From Magnetococcales bacterium (GTDB lineage: Bacteria; Pseudomonadota; Magnetococcia; Magnetococcales; DC0425bin3), in NCBI GenBank assembly GCA_015231175.1, contig JADGBZ010000015.1, positions 1-41,931 of the forward strand: a DNA stretch of 41,931 nt, read 5' to 3'. The position numbers were made by a program, and so were the translations under genes. Below, one piece after another: positions 1 to 7,909 of the stretch; within the stretch, counting starts at the first letter, position 1, and each line of letters begins with the position of its first letter. The notes under the pieces were generated by a model. The model saw only the letters and a program-made list of their open reading frames with translations. It made no database searches and was not told the DNA's origin.

Positions 1-54
1 CTGGACCCCGATTCATGGCTTGCCTGCACATCAAATCAACACGGTTGAGCCACT
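1..54 (+). repeat. Right end of a composite dispersed repeat
   Basis: The first 54 bases match 37549-37602 with few changes. They end in a 28-base terminal segment (27-54) nearly identical to 37575-37602, where the same segment forms one arm of an inverted repeat. The element therefore began to the left of this window and stops 31 bp before the cmr6 stop codon, so it marks one edge of the CRISPR effector operon. Confidence 0.85.
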
Positions 55-85
55 ACAGCACATAACAGGCCAACACCCCCACTTG

Positions 86-1078
86 TCACTCTTTGCCGCA
101 ACGTTCCAGTCTCGGTTTGATCTCCTCCACCGAAACAACGTCTTCTCCCCCCTCTTCGTCCATATAGGCGATCTCGACCAGGCCATCTTCCTCCGCGCTG
201 TCGATGCGGATCGGACGCCCGTCATGATATCTCTGCACCGGGGGGGGCGGCGTGGCATCCATCACCTTGAAGCGCCCCATCCCTGTTGCGGATTTGGCCC
301 CGGCGCCGATCCATTGCAGGGCCTCCTTGAGCCATTCGGCAACCAGGCCACCATCCGTGTCGTGACCAGGGCGCGGCATGATGGCGAAGGAGAAGGGGGT
401 TCCTGCTTCCACGGCCAGAAACGGAATGGGGGTTGGACTGTACCAGTCGGCAGGAGGTACCGGGACGGGTGATGCCTGCTGATACCATGGGCCATAGTGG
501 GGGGTCATCACCTCGGCCACAAGTTGGACGGGTTTTTGGGGAAGCGCATCGAGAAAGATCACCGAACCGACGGATGGGGAGGTGGTTTGCGGTCCAGCTT
601 CCGAGCCGAAGATGGCGGCAATCCGCGCCTCATCCGTATCGGTCCACTCCCGCACATAAGCCCGGACCATACCCTTGACGCCGGAGCCTGGCAGATAGGG
701 AACGCCCAGGGATGGATGCCAGGTCAACCCGTTCTCCACCGGATGGGATCGGCCCAGGCCGGTGACAAAGCGGGTCTCCGCCGTGAATATGAAAAAATGC
801 CCACGACAACCGGTAACCAGGGATTTTCTGCGTCGAAGATACTCGCCCAGAATGGCGTCATCTCCAACAGGTCGCGCATCTCCCAGATATCCTCTCTTGG
901 TCCAAGCGTTCGTCACAGAGCGGACCCAACCCAGTTTGGCGCCTTCATCGCCCAGCTCTGCAAAATCGTCGCTCCACTTGTCACAAAATTTGTCATACCA
1001 CAGGCCGGCGTTGCCACTGTTCAGTTTAAACGTCTTCCTTGCTGCTTCCATCGCACCTTTATAAAGAGGGCTCGTCAT
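86..1078 (-). CDS. cmr6: Type III-B CRISPR RAMP protein Cmr6
   Basis: Predicted 330-residue Cmr6, a RAMP (Cas7-like) subunit that caps the backbone of the Cmr interference complex binding crRNA and target RNA in the cytoplasm. The family mark is the Gly-rich segment near residues 105-140: a GLGRSHPVENG stretch followed by PYLPGSGVKG, the usual Cmr6 RAMP signature in which a Gly-rich loop contacts RNA. Length is in the normal range. The ATG overlaps the cmr5 stop codon as ATGA at 1075-1078, indicating translational coupling. It is the last gene of the cmr operon, and the next feature beyond its stop is a dispersed repeat end. Assignment rests on motif and gene order. Confidence 0.93.
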   Translation of the reverse strand: MTSPLYKGAMEAARKTFKLNSGNAGLWYDKFCDKWSDDFAELGDEGAKLGWVRSVTNAWTKRGYLGDARPVGDDAILGEYLRRRKSLVTGCRGHFFIFTAETRFVTGLGRSHPVENGLTWHPSLGVPYLPGSGVKGMVRAYVREWTDTDEARIAAIFGSEAGPQTTSPSVGSVIFLDALPQKPVQLVAEVMTPHYGPWYQQASPVPVPPADWYSPTPIPFLAVEAGTPFSFAIMPRPGHDTDGGLVAEWLKEALQWIGAGAKSATGMGRFKVMDATPPPPVQRYHDGRPIRIDSAEEDGLVEIAYMDEEGGEDVVSVEEIKPRLERCGKE

Positions 1079-1515
1079 GACCCCTCTCCTGCCGGGTCAG
1101 GGGCGAGTTGCGCTTCAACAAGGAACGCATGGGCAAATTTTTTCAGCCATTCGGCATAAGCCAACGCTTCCGCCTGGGCAGTCAGGTAGGTTTTTTGGTC
1201 GGCGGCACACAAAGACTGCATGAAATCTTCGCTCTTCGCAAAGGGGGTGTCCGGTTCCTGGCTGTTGCACAACCATCCACGAAACTGATTATATATGGCC
1301 TCATAAGCCTCTTTTCGCCCCTTGTTTTCCCCTTTTTTCGATTGGGAGAGCGCCATGGCCATGGCCTGTCCCAGACCATTCGTGCGCATCTCGATGGGTA
1401 CGGATTTGATGGCGGAGAGATAAAAGGTGTTGCGGTCAGGGGTGCTCGTTTGGGCAAATGCCTGGATGGCCTCCAGGGCATGTTTGGCCCGGCGTTGAGA
1501 AAGCAACTGTAGCAT
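1075..1515 (-). CDS. cmr5: Type III-B CRISPR small subunit Cmr5
   Basis: Predicted 146-residue helical small subunit (Cas11-like) of the Cmr complex, which lines the inner filament and helps hold target RNA. The central segment IEMRTNGLGQAMAMALSQSK (near residues 52-71) matches the conserved Cmr5 core of basic residues followed by NGLGQA. The start is set at the ATG at 1513-1515, because a strong GGGAGGAGGGG ribosome site lies just upstream. A 15-codon upstream extension in the same frame would read through that site. The start lies 15 bases downstream of the cmr4 stop, and the stop overlaps the cmr6 start. Confidence 0.9.
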   Translation of the reverse strand: MLQLLSQRRAKHALEAIQAFAQTSTPDRNTFYLSAIKSVPIEMRTNGLGQAMAMALSQSKKGENKGRKEAYEAIYNQFRGWLCNSQEPDTPFAKSEDFMQSLCAADQKTYLTAQAEALAYAEWLKKFAHAFLVEAQLAPDPAGEGS

Positions 1516-1529
1516 GGTTCCCCTCCTCC

Positions 1530-2387
1530 CTACTCGTGGAGACAGCAGCAACGGAACCACCCCTGCCCCGTGGTCTCGTTGCCGCCCAGACGCAGGTAGC
1601 CATGCATGGCAAAAAGATCCATCGCCTCCTGCAACGGATCCTTGGCGTTATGGTTTTCCTCGATCCCCGTGCGTTCCTCCACCACCACATACATGGCGGT
1701 ATCCGGCGGCAGCGTCTCCTCATACCAGAGGGCCTGGCTCTTCTTGGTATCCCTCGCAAGGCTGTTGTGTGCATCCACCGGCAGGGCATGGCGGGCGAAC
1801 CAGGCAAAATCATCGTCGGAAACCACGGCAAGCTGATGCTTCAAACGGCCTCTTACGCCAGAGTCGGCGATGACGGCTCCCAGAAACCCCGCGAGGGTCT
1901 CCAGATTTTCCTCCTGACCGCCACAGATCACAAAATTGCACTCCTCAAGGAACAACTTTCCACTTCCTGCCGCCATGACCACGCCACCGGCAAGGCAGGT
2001 AAAATTGATCTCTGGCGGGCTGGAGAAACCTTGCCGTTGTCGGTCACGCCGAAAACGTTCGATCAGGTGCGGACAGGTCAGCCATTTGTAGGCGCCGGTC
2101 AGGCTGCGTACCGGCAACAACAACAGCCGGGCATCGGAGATCAACAACGCCCCAGCCTTGTCCGGTTCGCCAAACAACCTGTCGGCGACATTCTCTGGGT
2201 GTTCTCCCTCTTTCCAGTATGTGTCAAACGCCTTCTGCCGCAGGGATCCTTTGACACTCGAACCGGGGACAAGGGGATAGTCGGTCGGTTTTTCCCGCGC
2301 CACCGGCAGATCGACAGCGGCATCCGACTGTCCCACGCCCGGATGTACGAAAGTTTCGGCCAAAAGACCGAGAATCATGCCACACAT
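1530..2387 (-). CDS. cmr4: Type III-B CRISPR RAMP protein Cmr4
   Basis: Predicted 285-residue Cmr4, the repeated backbone (Cas7) subunit that in characterised Cmr complexes cuts target RNA every six nucleotides. The N-terminus reads ILGLLAETFVHPGVGQ then AVDLPVARE, the classic Cmr4 opening. An early Asp in the VGQSDAAVD segment fits the catalytic-loop region, though I cannot prove which Asp is used. The PLVPGSSVKGSLR segment is the family's Gly-rich RAMP motif. Two starts are possible: ATG at 2387 with a GAGGAGG ribosome site, chosen here, or ATG at 2378, which overlaps the cmr3 stop as ATGA. The C-terminus has an odd CCC-Leu-His-Glu tail. Confidence 0.92.
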   Translation of the reverse strand: MCGMILGLLAETFVHPGVGQSDAAVDLPVAREKPTDYPLVPGSSVKGSLRQKAFDTYWKEGEHPENVADRLFGEPDKAGALLISDARLLLLPVRSLTGAYKWLTCPHLIERFRRDRQRQGFSSPPEINFTCLAGGVVMAAGSGKLFLEECNFVICGGQEENLETLAGFLGAVIADSGVRGRLKHQLAVVSDDDFAWFARHALPVDAHNSLARDTKKSQALWYEETLPPDTAMYVVVEERTGIEENHNAKDPLQEAMDLFAMHGYLRLGGNETTGQGWFRCCCLHE

Positions 2388-3535
2388 GGTGAAGCTGCCT
2401 CCTCTCTGCCTGCATAAGTACCGATGGCCATCCGGCCAAAGCCATGCCGGGTCTCTTCGCCAATCGCCGTAAGGTGCCGTTTGAGAACAGCCGCTTTTTG
2501 TTCGGAAGAGGCAGCCATTTCCATGAAAAAGACGCTGCCTGCCGGCAGAAAGGGGCGCAATGGACGTGGACCAGCCGGTTGACCGCCGTAACCGGCGCTG
2601 TTCCAACCCCCGATAAGGGTCATGCGTTCAAGACAGGCCGAGACGATCAGGCCCGGAAGCTGCGGCAGCGTCCCCCCGGGCTTTCGCCACGCCTCATCGG
2701 GGGGGCACAGGGGGCTGAGCAGGACCACCGTGTAGAACATCCGCTGACCTGCACAACGCAGGGAGTCCGGCGCCTCGGGCTGGGGCAAGACGGCGGAGAG
2801 CTCCTCCACCCAGCCGAAACGCCCCTCGCCGCCCAGCGGCATCACCCTGGGGCACGGCCAATCGCCGGGTAATCCATGGACCTCCAGGGCCAGCATGATG
2901 TCATCCCGCAAGCGGACGTGGGAGGTCGCATAGAGCATCCCCTTCCGGGCCGCGCGCGTCTGATAACAGCGGGCAAGCCCGATCCGGCTCTCCTGGGGCC
3001 ATAAATCATCAGCCAGCAGCATCTCCTCTTTTTGCGGCACGCTGCCCTTCAGAAATCGGGTGAGGCCTCCAGCCGTCACCCAGGTGTCGGAGAGGGGTTT
3101 CCACCCTGGTCCACTCCCCTCCGGCAATTGCGGCAGGGAGACCGCCTGGCCCAGATCACTCTGCAACGGCGCACCCGGGGCCAGCCGGCAATAGCCCTCC
3201 CTGGTGGCATGCCCAAGGAGCGCGAGCGGCACCGGGTGGAGCGTCTCTAACCTGCCGTTCGCTGCGCAGACCGGGGTGGGGGGACCAAAGGTCAATGGCC
3301 CCATGTCGTCCGGTCCATCGCCAAGGATTGCCTGAAGCTCAGGCGACCATGGACCGTGCCGCCACCCCCTGGCCTCGGCCAAGGCTCTGCGCACCGCTCC
3401 ACTCATGGTGCAGGGAAATGGTGGAAAATGGCTGTGCGCCCGGGCCAACCCCTCGTCACTCTGGTTGAAAGGCCGACCATCACGAAAGAAAAGGGTGTCC
3501 TGGGGGGTGATCTTGAAGGTACGGGGTTGCGTCAT
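2375..3535 (-). CDS. cmr3: Type III-B CRISPR RAMP protein Cmr3
   Basis: Predicted 386-residue Cmr3 (Cas5 group), which holds the 5-prime tag of the crRNA and joins Cas10 to the Cmr4 backbone. The N-terminal ITPQDTLFFRDGRPFN segment is the hallmark of Cmr3, and a GGWNSAGYGGQPAGPRP Gly-rich loop occurs near residues 315-330. The start is the ATG at 3533-3535, two bases beyond the cmr2 stop. A TTG further upstream would add eight codons inside cmr2 and is less likely. The stop overlaps the alternative cmr4 start. Lengths and order match canonical Cmr operons. Confidence 0.93.
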   Translation of the reverse strand: MTQPRTFKITPQDTLFFRDGRPFNQSDEGLARAHSHFPPFPCTMSGAVRRALAEARGWRHGPWSPELQAILGDGPDDMGPLTFGPPTPVCAANGRLETLHPVPLALLGHATREGYCRLAPGAPLQSDLGQAVSLPQLPEGSGPGWKPLSDTWVTAGGLTRFLKGSVPQKEEMLLADDLWPQESRIGLARCYQTRAARKGMLYATSHVRLRDDIMLALEVHGLPGDWPCPRVMPLGGEGRFGWVEELSAVLPQPEAPDSLRCAGQRMFYTVVLLSPLCPPDEAWRKPGGTLPQLPGLIVSACLERMTLIGGWNSAGYGGQPAGPRPLRPFLPAGSVFFMEMAASSEQKAAVLKRHLTAIGEETRHGFGRMAIGTYAGREEAASPCVA

Positions 3536-3537
3536 CG

Positions 3538-5472
3538 TCAGCTTCCATTCCACAGCCAAATACCGTTGTCGGCCAGAAAACGGGCCAGAAGGGCGCCATC
3601 CGAAGTGAACGCCCCCCTTTCGACACTCCCGCTCTCCTTGGTGAGCGGTCGGCAGACCCGCAACAATTCGTCTATTTCCTTCTCGACAATCTCACGCGCC
3701 ATCTCTGTACCTTTAAGCCGCTCGGCGAAGAGAATGGCGTGGGTTTGCCTTTCGTCAAGCCCCTCCCACAAGGAGGAGTCATAACGATCCCGCAGATGGT
3801 AGACAAAGCTGGTGGAGCGGTCGTCGTCGTCGGCGAAGGCCTTTGCCAGCGTTACCAGGTGATGGATGACCCCGCTGGCCGCGTCCTTCTCTTCCTTGCG
3901 CCAGCACGAACCCCATTCGAAGGCATCGCCGCCGGATTTCATCACCGCCACGGCGATGCCGTCACGTCCATTTTTCTCCTTGGCCACCGCGTCCAGAAGG
4001 TGATGGACCTTGCGCAGTACGGCTGACAAGGCCACCCCGTGGTGGGCAAAGGCGACGCCTGCCGATATCGTTCCGCCGCCACCCTCTTTCCAGGAGGCCT
4101 GGTAGGCATCGGCGAGGAGTGCGGCGGCAGGCAGGGCAGATGGAAGAGGAAACAGCCCCAGATAGTCATCACCGCCGGCATAGATGGTCACACCGTCATG
4201 CTTCTCGACAATCTTCGGAATCTTGCCGGCAAACTCTCCCAAGGCCTTGCTGACCTTCTTGCCTCCCCATTTTTGCAGAAGATCGCCGATCCGGTCACCA
4301 TCCATGAGCAGCAGGGCATAATAGGGCGATGCCTCCTTCATTTTGAGGCGGCGTTTGGTGGACTCTTCAAGCAGGTCACCCTGGAAGCGTTGGAGGGCCT
4401 TGAGAACCTCTTTTTGGGAACGGGGAGGAACCACTTTGTCGTTGCAGACGGCATCGGAGAAAAACAAATGGCCATCCAGGTCCGCGAACGCCCCCATAGG
4501 GTGAAAATTGGCAATGCGGGAAATATGCTCCGCCCGTTGCGTGAGGATCGCATCGTCACCGCACGCCTTGATGGCTTTGACGTAATCCTGACAGGCTTGT
4601 TCGTTCCGCTCACTTGCCCGCTTCATCCAGGGCGCCGCCGCCATATAGGCCGTGGAGGGCCATTTGCGCAGCACCTTCCGCGTCCCGTCCGGGATCCAGC
4701 CGACGGTCGACTTCAGCGTCTCGTCTGGCAGAAGGGGAAACAGGCGCTTGACCAGGGCGATGGCGCACAGGCGCTCGTTATCCCGCAACTCCAGGGTGTT
4801 GACTTCCTTGTTTCCCTTCAAGGCCGCATAGACCTCATCGAGAACACCTTGCCGGATGGAGTCCCAGAACACTTCCTGTCGCTCTCGCTCGCGGAACCTG
4901 ACCCATCCGGAGATCTCCTGCCAGTCGCTCATGATCGTGCAACGATCTCCCCCCTCTTCCCGGCGCGGATGGGTGCGCCAGTTTTTGCGGCGGTCCAGCC
5001 ACCCCCCATCGCTACCGTCCGAGGCTTGCCCCATCACCCAGGAGGTTTCCCAGAATCCGTCTATCTGCCGCTCCCAGATGGCCCTTGTCTCTCTTCCCCT
5101 GGGGGCCACGGGGGCGACAAACGTCTCCCAGACGGCATCGGCGAGGCCATGCCAGGCCTGGTTGATGGCCTCACGGCAGAGTTCCCCCGCCTGAACCTTC
5201 GCCTGGGTGATGGTCGCCTTGAACCGGTTGGGCAGGGAGCCGACCACGGGGGCAGGGTCGATCCCTTCGCCGCCCAGGGCGCGAAACATGGCATCCCCTT
5301 GCACATCGGGAAAGTCGATCTCACCCCACCCCTTGTCAACGAGCGCCCGCATCGCCTTGCCGGACAGCCACGACAGCAAAAACGACCCGGCCCACAAATC
5401 ACGGGTGCGCCGCGCCTGGGCCACAAAATTCTGTACAGGCCCCAGAGTGAAATGAAGTATCTGCTCCGTCAT
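3538..5472 (-). CDS. cmr2: Type III-B CRISPR large subunit Cmr2 (Cas10), HD-less, GGDD intact
   Basis: Predicted 644-residue Cas10 large subunit. The N-terminus FTLGPVQNFVAQARRTRDLW is typical of bacterial Cmr2 proteins that begin directly with the first polymerase-like region. The palm has a DGDRIGDLL motif (near 391-399) and an intact GGDD at about 433-436, the active site that makes cyclic oligoadenylate from ATP in type III systems. I see no N-terminal HD nuclease domain: the only His-Asp pair precedes the GGDD (KHDGV) and is not nuclease-like. The protein is also shorter than archaeal Cmr2 proteins of about 870 residues. It therefore probably signals without its own DNase activity (inference). 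ATGA overlap with cmr1 at 5469-5472. Confidence 0.95.
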   Translation of the reverse strand: MTEQILHFTLGPVQNFVAQARRTRDLWAGSFLLSWLSGKAMRALVDKGWGEIDFPDVQGDAMFRALGGEGIDPAPVVGSLPNRFKATITQAKVQAGELCREAINQAWHGLADAVWETFVAPVAPRGRETRAIWERQIDGFWETSWVMGQASDGSDGGWLDRRKNWRTHPRREEGGDRCTIMSDWQEISGWVRFRERERQEVFWDSIRQGVLDEVYAALKGNKEVNTLELRDNERLCAIALVKRLFPLLPDETLKSTVGWIPDGTRKVLRKWPSTAYMAAAPWMKRASERNEQACQDYVKAIKACGDDAILTQRAEHISRIANFHPMGAFADLDGHLFFSDAVCNDKVVPPRSQKEVLKALQRFQGDLLEESTKRRLKMKEASPYYALLLMDGDRIGDLLQKWGGKKVSKALGEFAGKIPKIVEKHDGVTIYAGGDDYLGLFPLPSALPAAALLADAYQASWKEGGGGTISAGVAFAHHGVALSAVLRKVHHLLDAVAKEKNGRDGIAVAVMKSGGDAFEWGSCWRKEEKDAASGVIHHLVTLAKAFADDDDRSTSFVYHLRDRYDSSLWEGLDERQTHAILFAERLKGTEMAREIVEKEIDELLRVCRPLTKESGSVERGAFTSDGALLARFLADNGIWLWNGS

Positions 5473-6704
5473 GGCAGCACCGCAGATTTGTCGGGGAAAT
5501 AGGATTTTTGCTTGGTCGAAGGTTCGGAATGCGGTCCTTTGCCATCGATGAACGTGTCCAGAACGCGCCAGTCAATTTTGGCGGGTTTGGGTCCGGGGTG
5601 CTTGTCCTTCAATGTCTCGACCTGATCGTCGTTGGGGAGAAATTCCGCCGGCAAACGGACGGATACAGCGATGTGAAGGTTGTCCTTCAACTTGTGGATG
5701 TGCAGCAACAATGGGCTGGCGCGGCGGTCAAGTTTGCCAGCTGGTTTGACACTGGCACCTTTACCATAATTATGAGGCAGACCGAATACGGTGCGACGTG
5801 GAACATAGTCGGAGGAGAGCGGTTTCCCCTTGGACCAATCGTGATCGTCCTTGAAATTCTTTTCGATGGGCTCACCATTGACCACCTTATGATGCCCCCA
5901 GGAGCGATAACGCTGCATTTCCTTGCCGACCTTATCCAGAAGCGCCAACGAATTTTCCCCCTCGCGCAAAACATCGATACGGCTCCCGGGACCGAAGGCG
6001 GTGAAGGGGGGGAGAGGTTCGGCCTGGGCATATGGGATATCGGCAAACAGACCGGCGATGCTTTGCTCGTACTCCTCCCGGCTGGAAGGAGGTACAAAGG
6101 AAACGGCAGGGTCTTCCGCCGCAAACCCCGCTGCGGTCAGTTCGACAAGACGCACACTGCCCCACCCCCGCCGCGAACGGCTGCCGATACCACCCAACAA
6201 CCCCAAAATCTTGAGCGCACGGACCAGACTGTCGACCTCCCATCTCTCTGCCTTCTCCTTGACCATCAGGGAGATGATCAAACTTTGATCCTTTTGGAGA
6301 CAGGATCGGGTGATAACACCTGCTTCTTTGCCAAACGTCCCCTGGCCGGCAAGATAACAAGCCCCGGGACCAACGATGCGCTTACCGTTCATGAGCTTTG
6401 TTTTAGGCTTGACCATCTCCAGATTCTCGACCTTTTCCAGCCGCATCAACACTGCCCCCTGGCCGTCCTCGCTGCTGCCGAAGAGTCGAACCTCCGCCTT
6501 ATGCAGTTCTTGCAACGCCGCCTCTCTGCGCCTGGTGGCGACCTGTGCTGCGGCATAGAAATTCGGATAATGCAGCGCCCGCCACCACCAGCGCAGCACA
6601 CCACGCAACGAGGCCAGGCGGAACAGCGCCTCGGCCTTTGCAGGGTCGGCGCCCCCCAGGAACATGGGTGTGACGATCTCGAAGGTCGCCTGCAACCGTC
6701 TCAT
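5469..6704 (-). CDS. cmr1: Type III-B CRISPR RAMP protein Cmr1
   Basis: Predicted 411-residue Cmr1, the RAMP subunit that binds the 3-prime end of the crRNA-target duplex. Evidence is the opening ATFEIVTPMFLGGADP, the segment LRGVLRWWWRALHY near residues 34-47, and the Gly/Arg-rich loop GGIGSRSRRGWGSV near residue 180. All three are characteristic of Cmr1. The ATG at 6702-6704 is chosen because AGAGGGAG lies seven bases upstream and because the family similarity begins there. An upstream in-frame extension to 6893 has no family similarity and crosses a hairpin. This is the first gene of the operon. Confidence 0.93.
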   Translation of the reverse strand: MRRLQATFEIVTPMFLGGADPAKAEALFRLASLRGVLRWWWRALHYPNFYAAAQVATRRREAALQELHKAEVRLFGSSEDGQGAVLMRLEKVENLEMVKPKTKLMNGKRIVGPGACYLAGQGTFGKEAGVITRSCLQKDQSLIISLMVKEKAERWEVDSLVRALKILGLLGGIGSRSRRGWGSVRLVELTAAGFAAEDPAVSFVPPSSREEYEQSIAGLFADIPYAQAEPLPPFTAFGPGSRIDVLREGENSLALLDKVGKEMQRYRSWGHHKVVNGEPIEKNFKDDHDWSKGKPLSSDYVPRRTVFGLPHNYGKGASVKPAGKLDRRASPLLLHIHKLKDNLHIAVSVRLPAEFLPNDDQVETLKDKHPGPKPAKIDWRVLDTFIDGKGPHSEPSTKQKSYFPDKSAVLP

Positions 6705-6772
6705 GGATAAACTCCCTCTGCGGATAGATCGCCGGCATGATAAACTCTTTTTTTGCACAAAATCTTTAGGTG

Positions 6773-6808
6773 TTGTACCCCGCCTCCCGACTCGGAGGCA
6801 AGAAAAAT
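6773..6808 (+). repeat. CRISPR-repeat-like hairpin, single copy
   Basis: The 36 bases starting GTTGTACCCC contain a perfect 6-bp stem, GCCTCC and GGAGGC around CGACTC, and finish CAAGAAAAA. Length, GTT start, central palindrome and A-rich GAAA end are the usual shape of a type III CRISPR repeat. No second copy follows within spacer distance. It could be the last trace of an array, a degenerate repeat near a lost leader, or an unrelated hairpin. It is not a terminator, since no T tract follows on either strand. Confidence 0.3.
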
Positions 6809-6816
6809 AATAAGGA

Positions 6817-6836
6817 ATCATGGCAAAAGTCATGAT
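6817..6836. promoter_or_regulatory. Inverted repeat, possible operator upstream of cmr1
   Basis: ATCATG and CATGAT form a perfect 6-bp inverted repeat separated by eight bases, just beyond a TATTAT hexamer on the cmr coding strand. The shape fits a dimeric regulator site, but no regulator is identified. Confidence 0.25.
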
Positions 6837-6907
6837 GTGAATGACAGGCAGTCTATAAAAAAATTTGATATGCAGATAATGGCACGCATCCAAATGGAGA
6901 TACAGAC

Positions 6908-6980
6908 GTAACGATTCACCACTCTTGCAAGAAAAGCCTGGACAAGAAAGCCTTTGTCAGGGCCTCGCCCCGAACCGAGT
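6908..6980 (+). repeat. Left fragment of the 147-bp dispersed element
   Basis: Begins with GTAACGATTCACCACTC, matching the terminal repeat of the full elements at 9848-9994 and 13892-14039, and continues with the conserved core until CCCCGAACC. It then loses similarity, so the right half is deleted or diverged. It lies about 200 bp upstream of cmr1, on the side of the operon opposite to the repeat at 1-54. Confidence 0.85.
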
Positions 6981-7155
6981 GAATCCCGTTCACGCAACCG
7001 CCTGGTACGCTCTGAACGTTCGGTGGCGCCAACCCTTGACCTGTTTGGAGACCTTGATAAGAATTGAACAGGGTTCAACGTTCAAACAAGGATCGCCTGA
7101 TGAGCGGTTTGGGAGTTCTCTGTTGCCAAAACCCGGAATGTCCTGATCCTGCCAA

Positions 7156-7210
7156 GACCGTTTTGGAATGGGTTGCACGCCCTATGAGACCAGGCAGGTC
7201 AGCATGGGGC
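7156..7210 (+). repeat. 55-bp stem-loop element, copy 1
   Basis: Matches 14140-14194 at 48 of 55 positions and lies 58 bases upstream of the FHA gene start. It includes an imperfect stem (7171-7178 with 7184-7191) around the conserved loop GCCCT. The differences between copies are not concentrated at third codon positions, so it does not behave as coding sequence. Possible roles are a promoter or leader element, or the end of an old mobile element. Confidence 0.75.
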
Positions 7211-7268
7211 GCCACCATTTTTTTCAGGGAACTCATCCGTGCAGAACGGGATGACGGGAGATAAAAAT

Positions 7269-7907
7269 ATGGCGGTGTTTTCTTTGGCAAAATTTTTTCA
7301 GCAGGCACAGGCCACGACCAATTTGAAAAGTGACCGGGATCGGCCAATCCCGGATATCCAGAAAGCCATGCTCGACTCGGGCCGAATCGAGTTTGCCCAA
7401 TTGGCCACATGGGTTGGCACTTACGAAAAAAAACAATTTGTCAGCATGTTTCCCATGCCGTTCCTGGCGGGATCCTCTGTCGTCCAAGGGGTATTGTCCA
7501 CATTGTCACATCAGGAAATCACCAAATTGTTTGAAGAGAAAAGAGATGCCGTTCGTGTAAATCAAAATGAGCGGGGCTTGCTTGAATGGGCAGTCTATCC
7601 CCTGGTCAAAAAAAAAGGAACTTTCGGCACCGGAATAGATAAATTCTTGATCGGACGCACCTCGGAAAGCGATATCGTAATCCCGGATTATGCCATTTCA
7701 AAAAAACATGCGGAGATACGCATGGTTCATAAAAAGTGCTACATTAAAGACAGCGGCGCAAGAAATAAAACATCCATAAATAATGCATTGCTTGAAAAAA
7801 ATATAGAGCGTCCACTGAAGGATGGAGACATGTTAAAATTTGGCCGATATAAATTTTATTTTAAAGATTCACAGGGCATCTATGAATTACTCAATCCGGA
7901 ATTTTGA
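7269..7907 (+). CDS. FHA-domain phosphothreonine-binding protein
   Basis: Predicted 212-residue soluble protein with a C-terminal forkhead-associated domain at about 125-198. It shows FLIGRTSESDIVI, then ISKKHAEI (the S-x-x-H motif), then DSGARNKTSINN and a DGDMLKFG turn. FHA domains bind phosphothreonine peptides. The first 120 residues are not recognised. Start ATG at 7269 has GGGAG eight bases upstream; a GTG at 7239 is possible but lacks a site. The gene converges on a Ser/Thr kinase with only 2 bp between stop codons, so the kinase or its substrates are natural candidates as partners (inference). It is visibly richer in A and T than its neighbours, which may mean transfer. Confidence 0.88.
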   Translation: MAVFSLAKFFQQAQATTNLKSDRDRPIPDIQKAMLDSGRIEFAQLATWVGTYEKKQFVSMFPMPFLAGSSVVQGVLSTLSHQEITKLFEEKRDAVRVNQNERGLLEWAVYPLVKKKGTFGTGIDKFLIGRTSESDIVIPDYAISKKHAEIRMVHKKCYIKDSGARNKTSINNALLEKNIERPLKDGDMLKFGRYKFYFKDSQGIYELLNPEF

Positions 7908-7909
7908 TT

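Larger units (their letters stand above)
6705..7268. other. Divergent intergenic region between cmr1 and the FHA gene
   Basis: 564 bases without a convincing gene. From left to right it holds a hairpin resembling a single CRISPR repeat (6773-6808), a perfect 6-bp inverted repeat (6817-6836), a decayed dispersed-repeat end (6908-6980), an apparently unstructured stretch, and the first copy of a 55-bp stem-loop element (7156-7210). Small reading frames here have no ribosome site and no recognisable content. Promoters for both flanking genes should lie here. A TATTAT hexamer on the minus strand (6808-6813) is a possible cmr -10 box, but I see no good -35 partner. Confidence 0.6.

Noticed and set aside
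4039-5502. 487-codon plus-strand frame opposite cmr2
   Set aside because: Antisense to an intact Cas10 gene with all motifs; no credible start site or domain.
6782-6799. GCCTCC/GGAGGC hairpin as a Rho-independent terminator
   Set aside because: No T tract follows on either strand, and it lies upstream of the first cmr gene.
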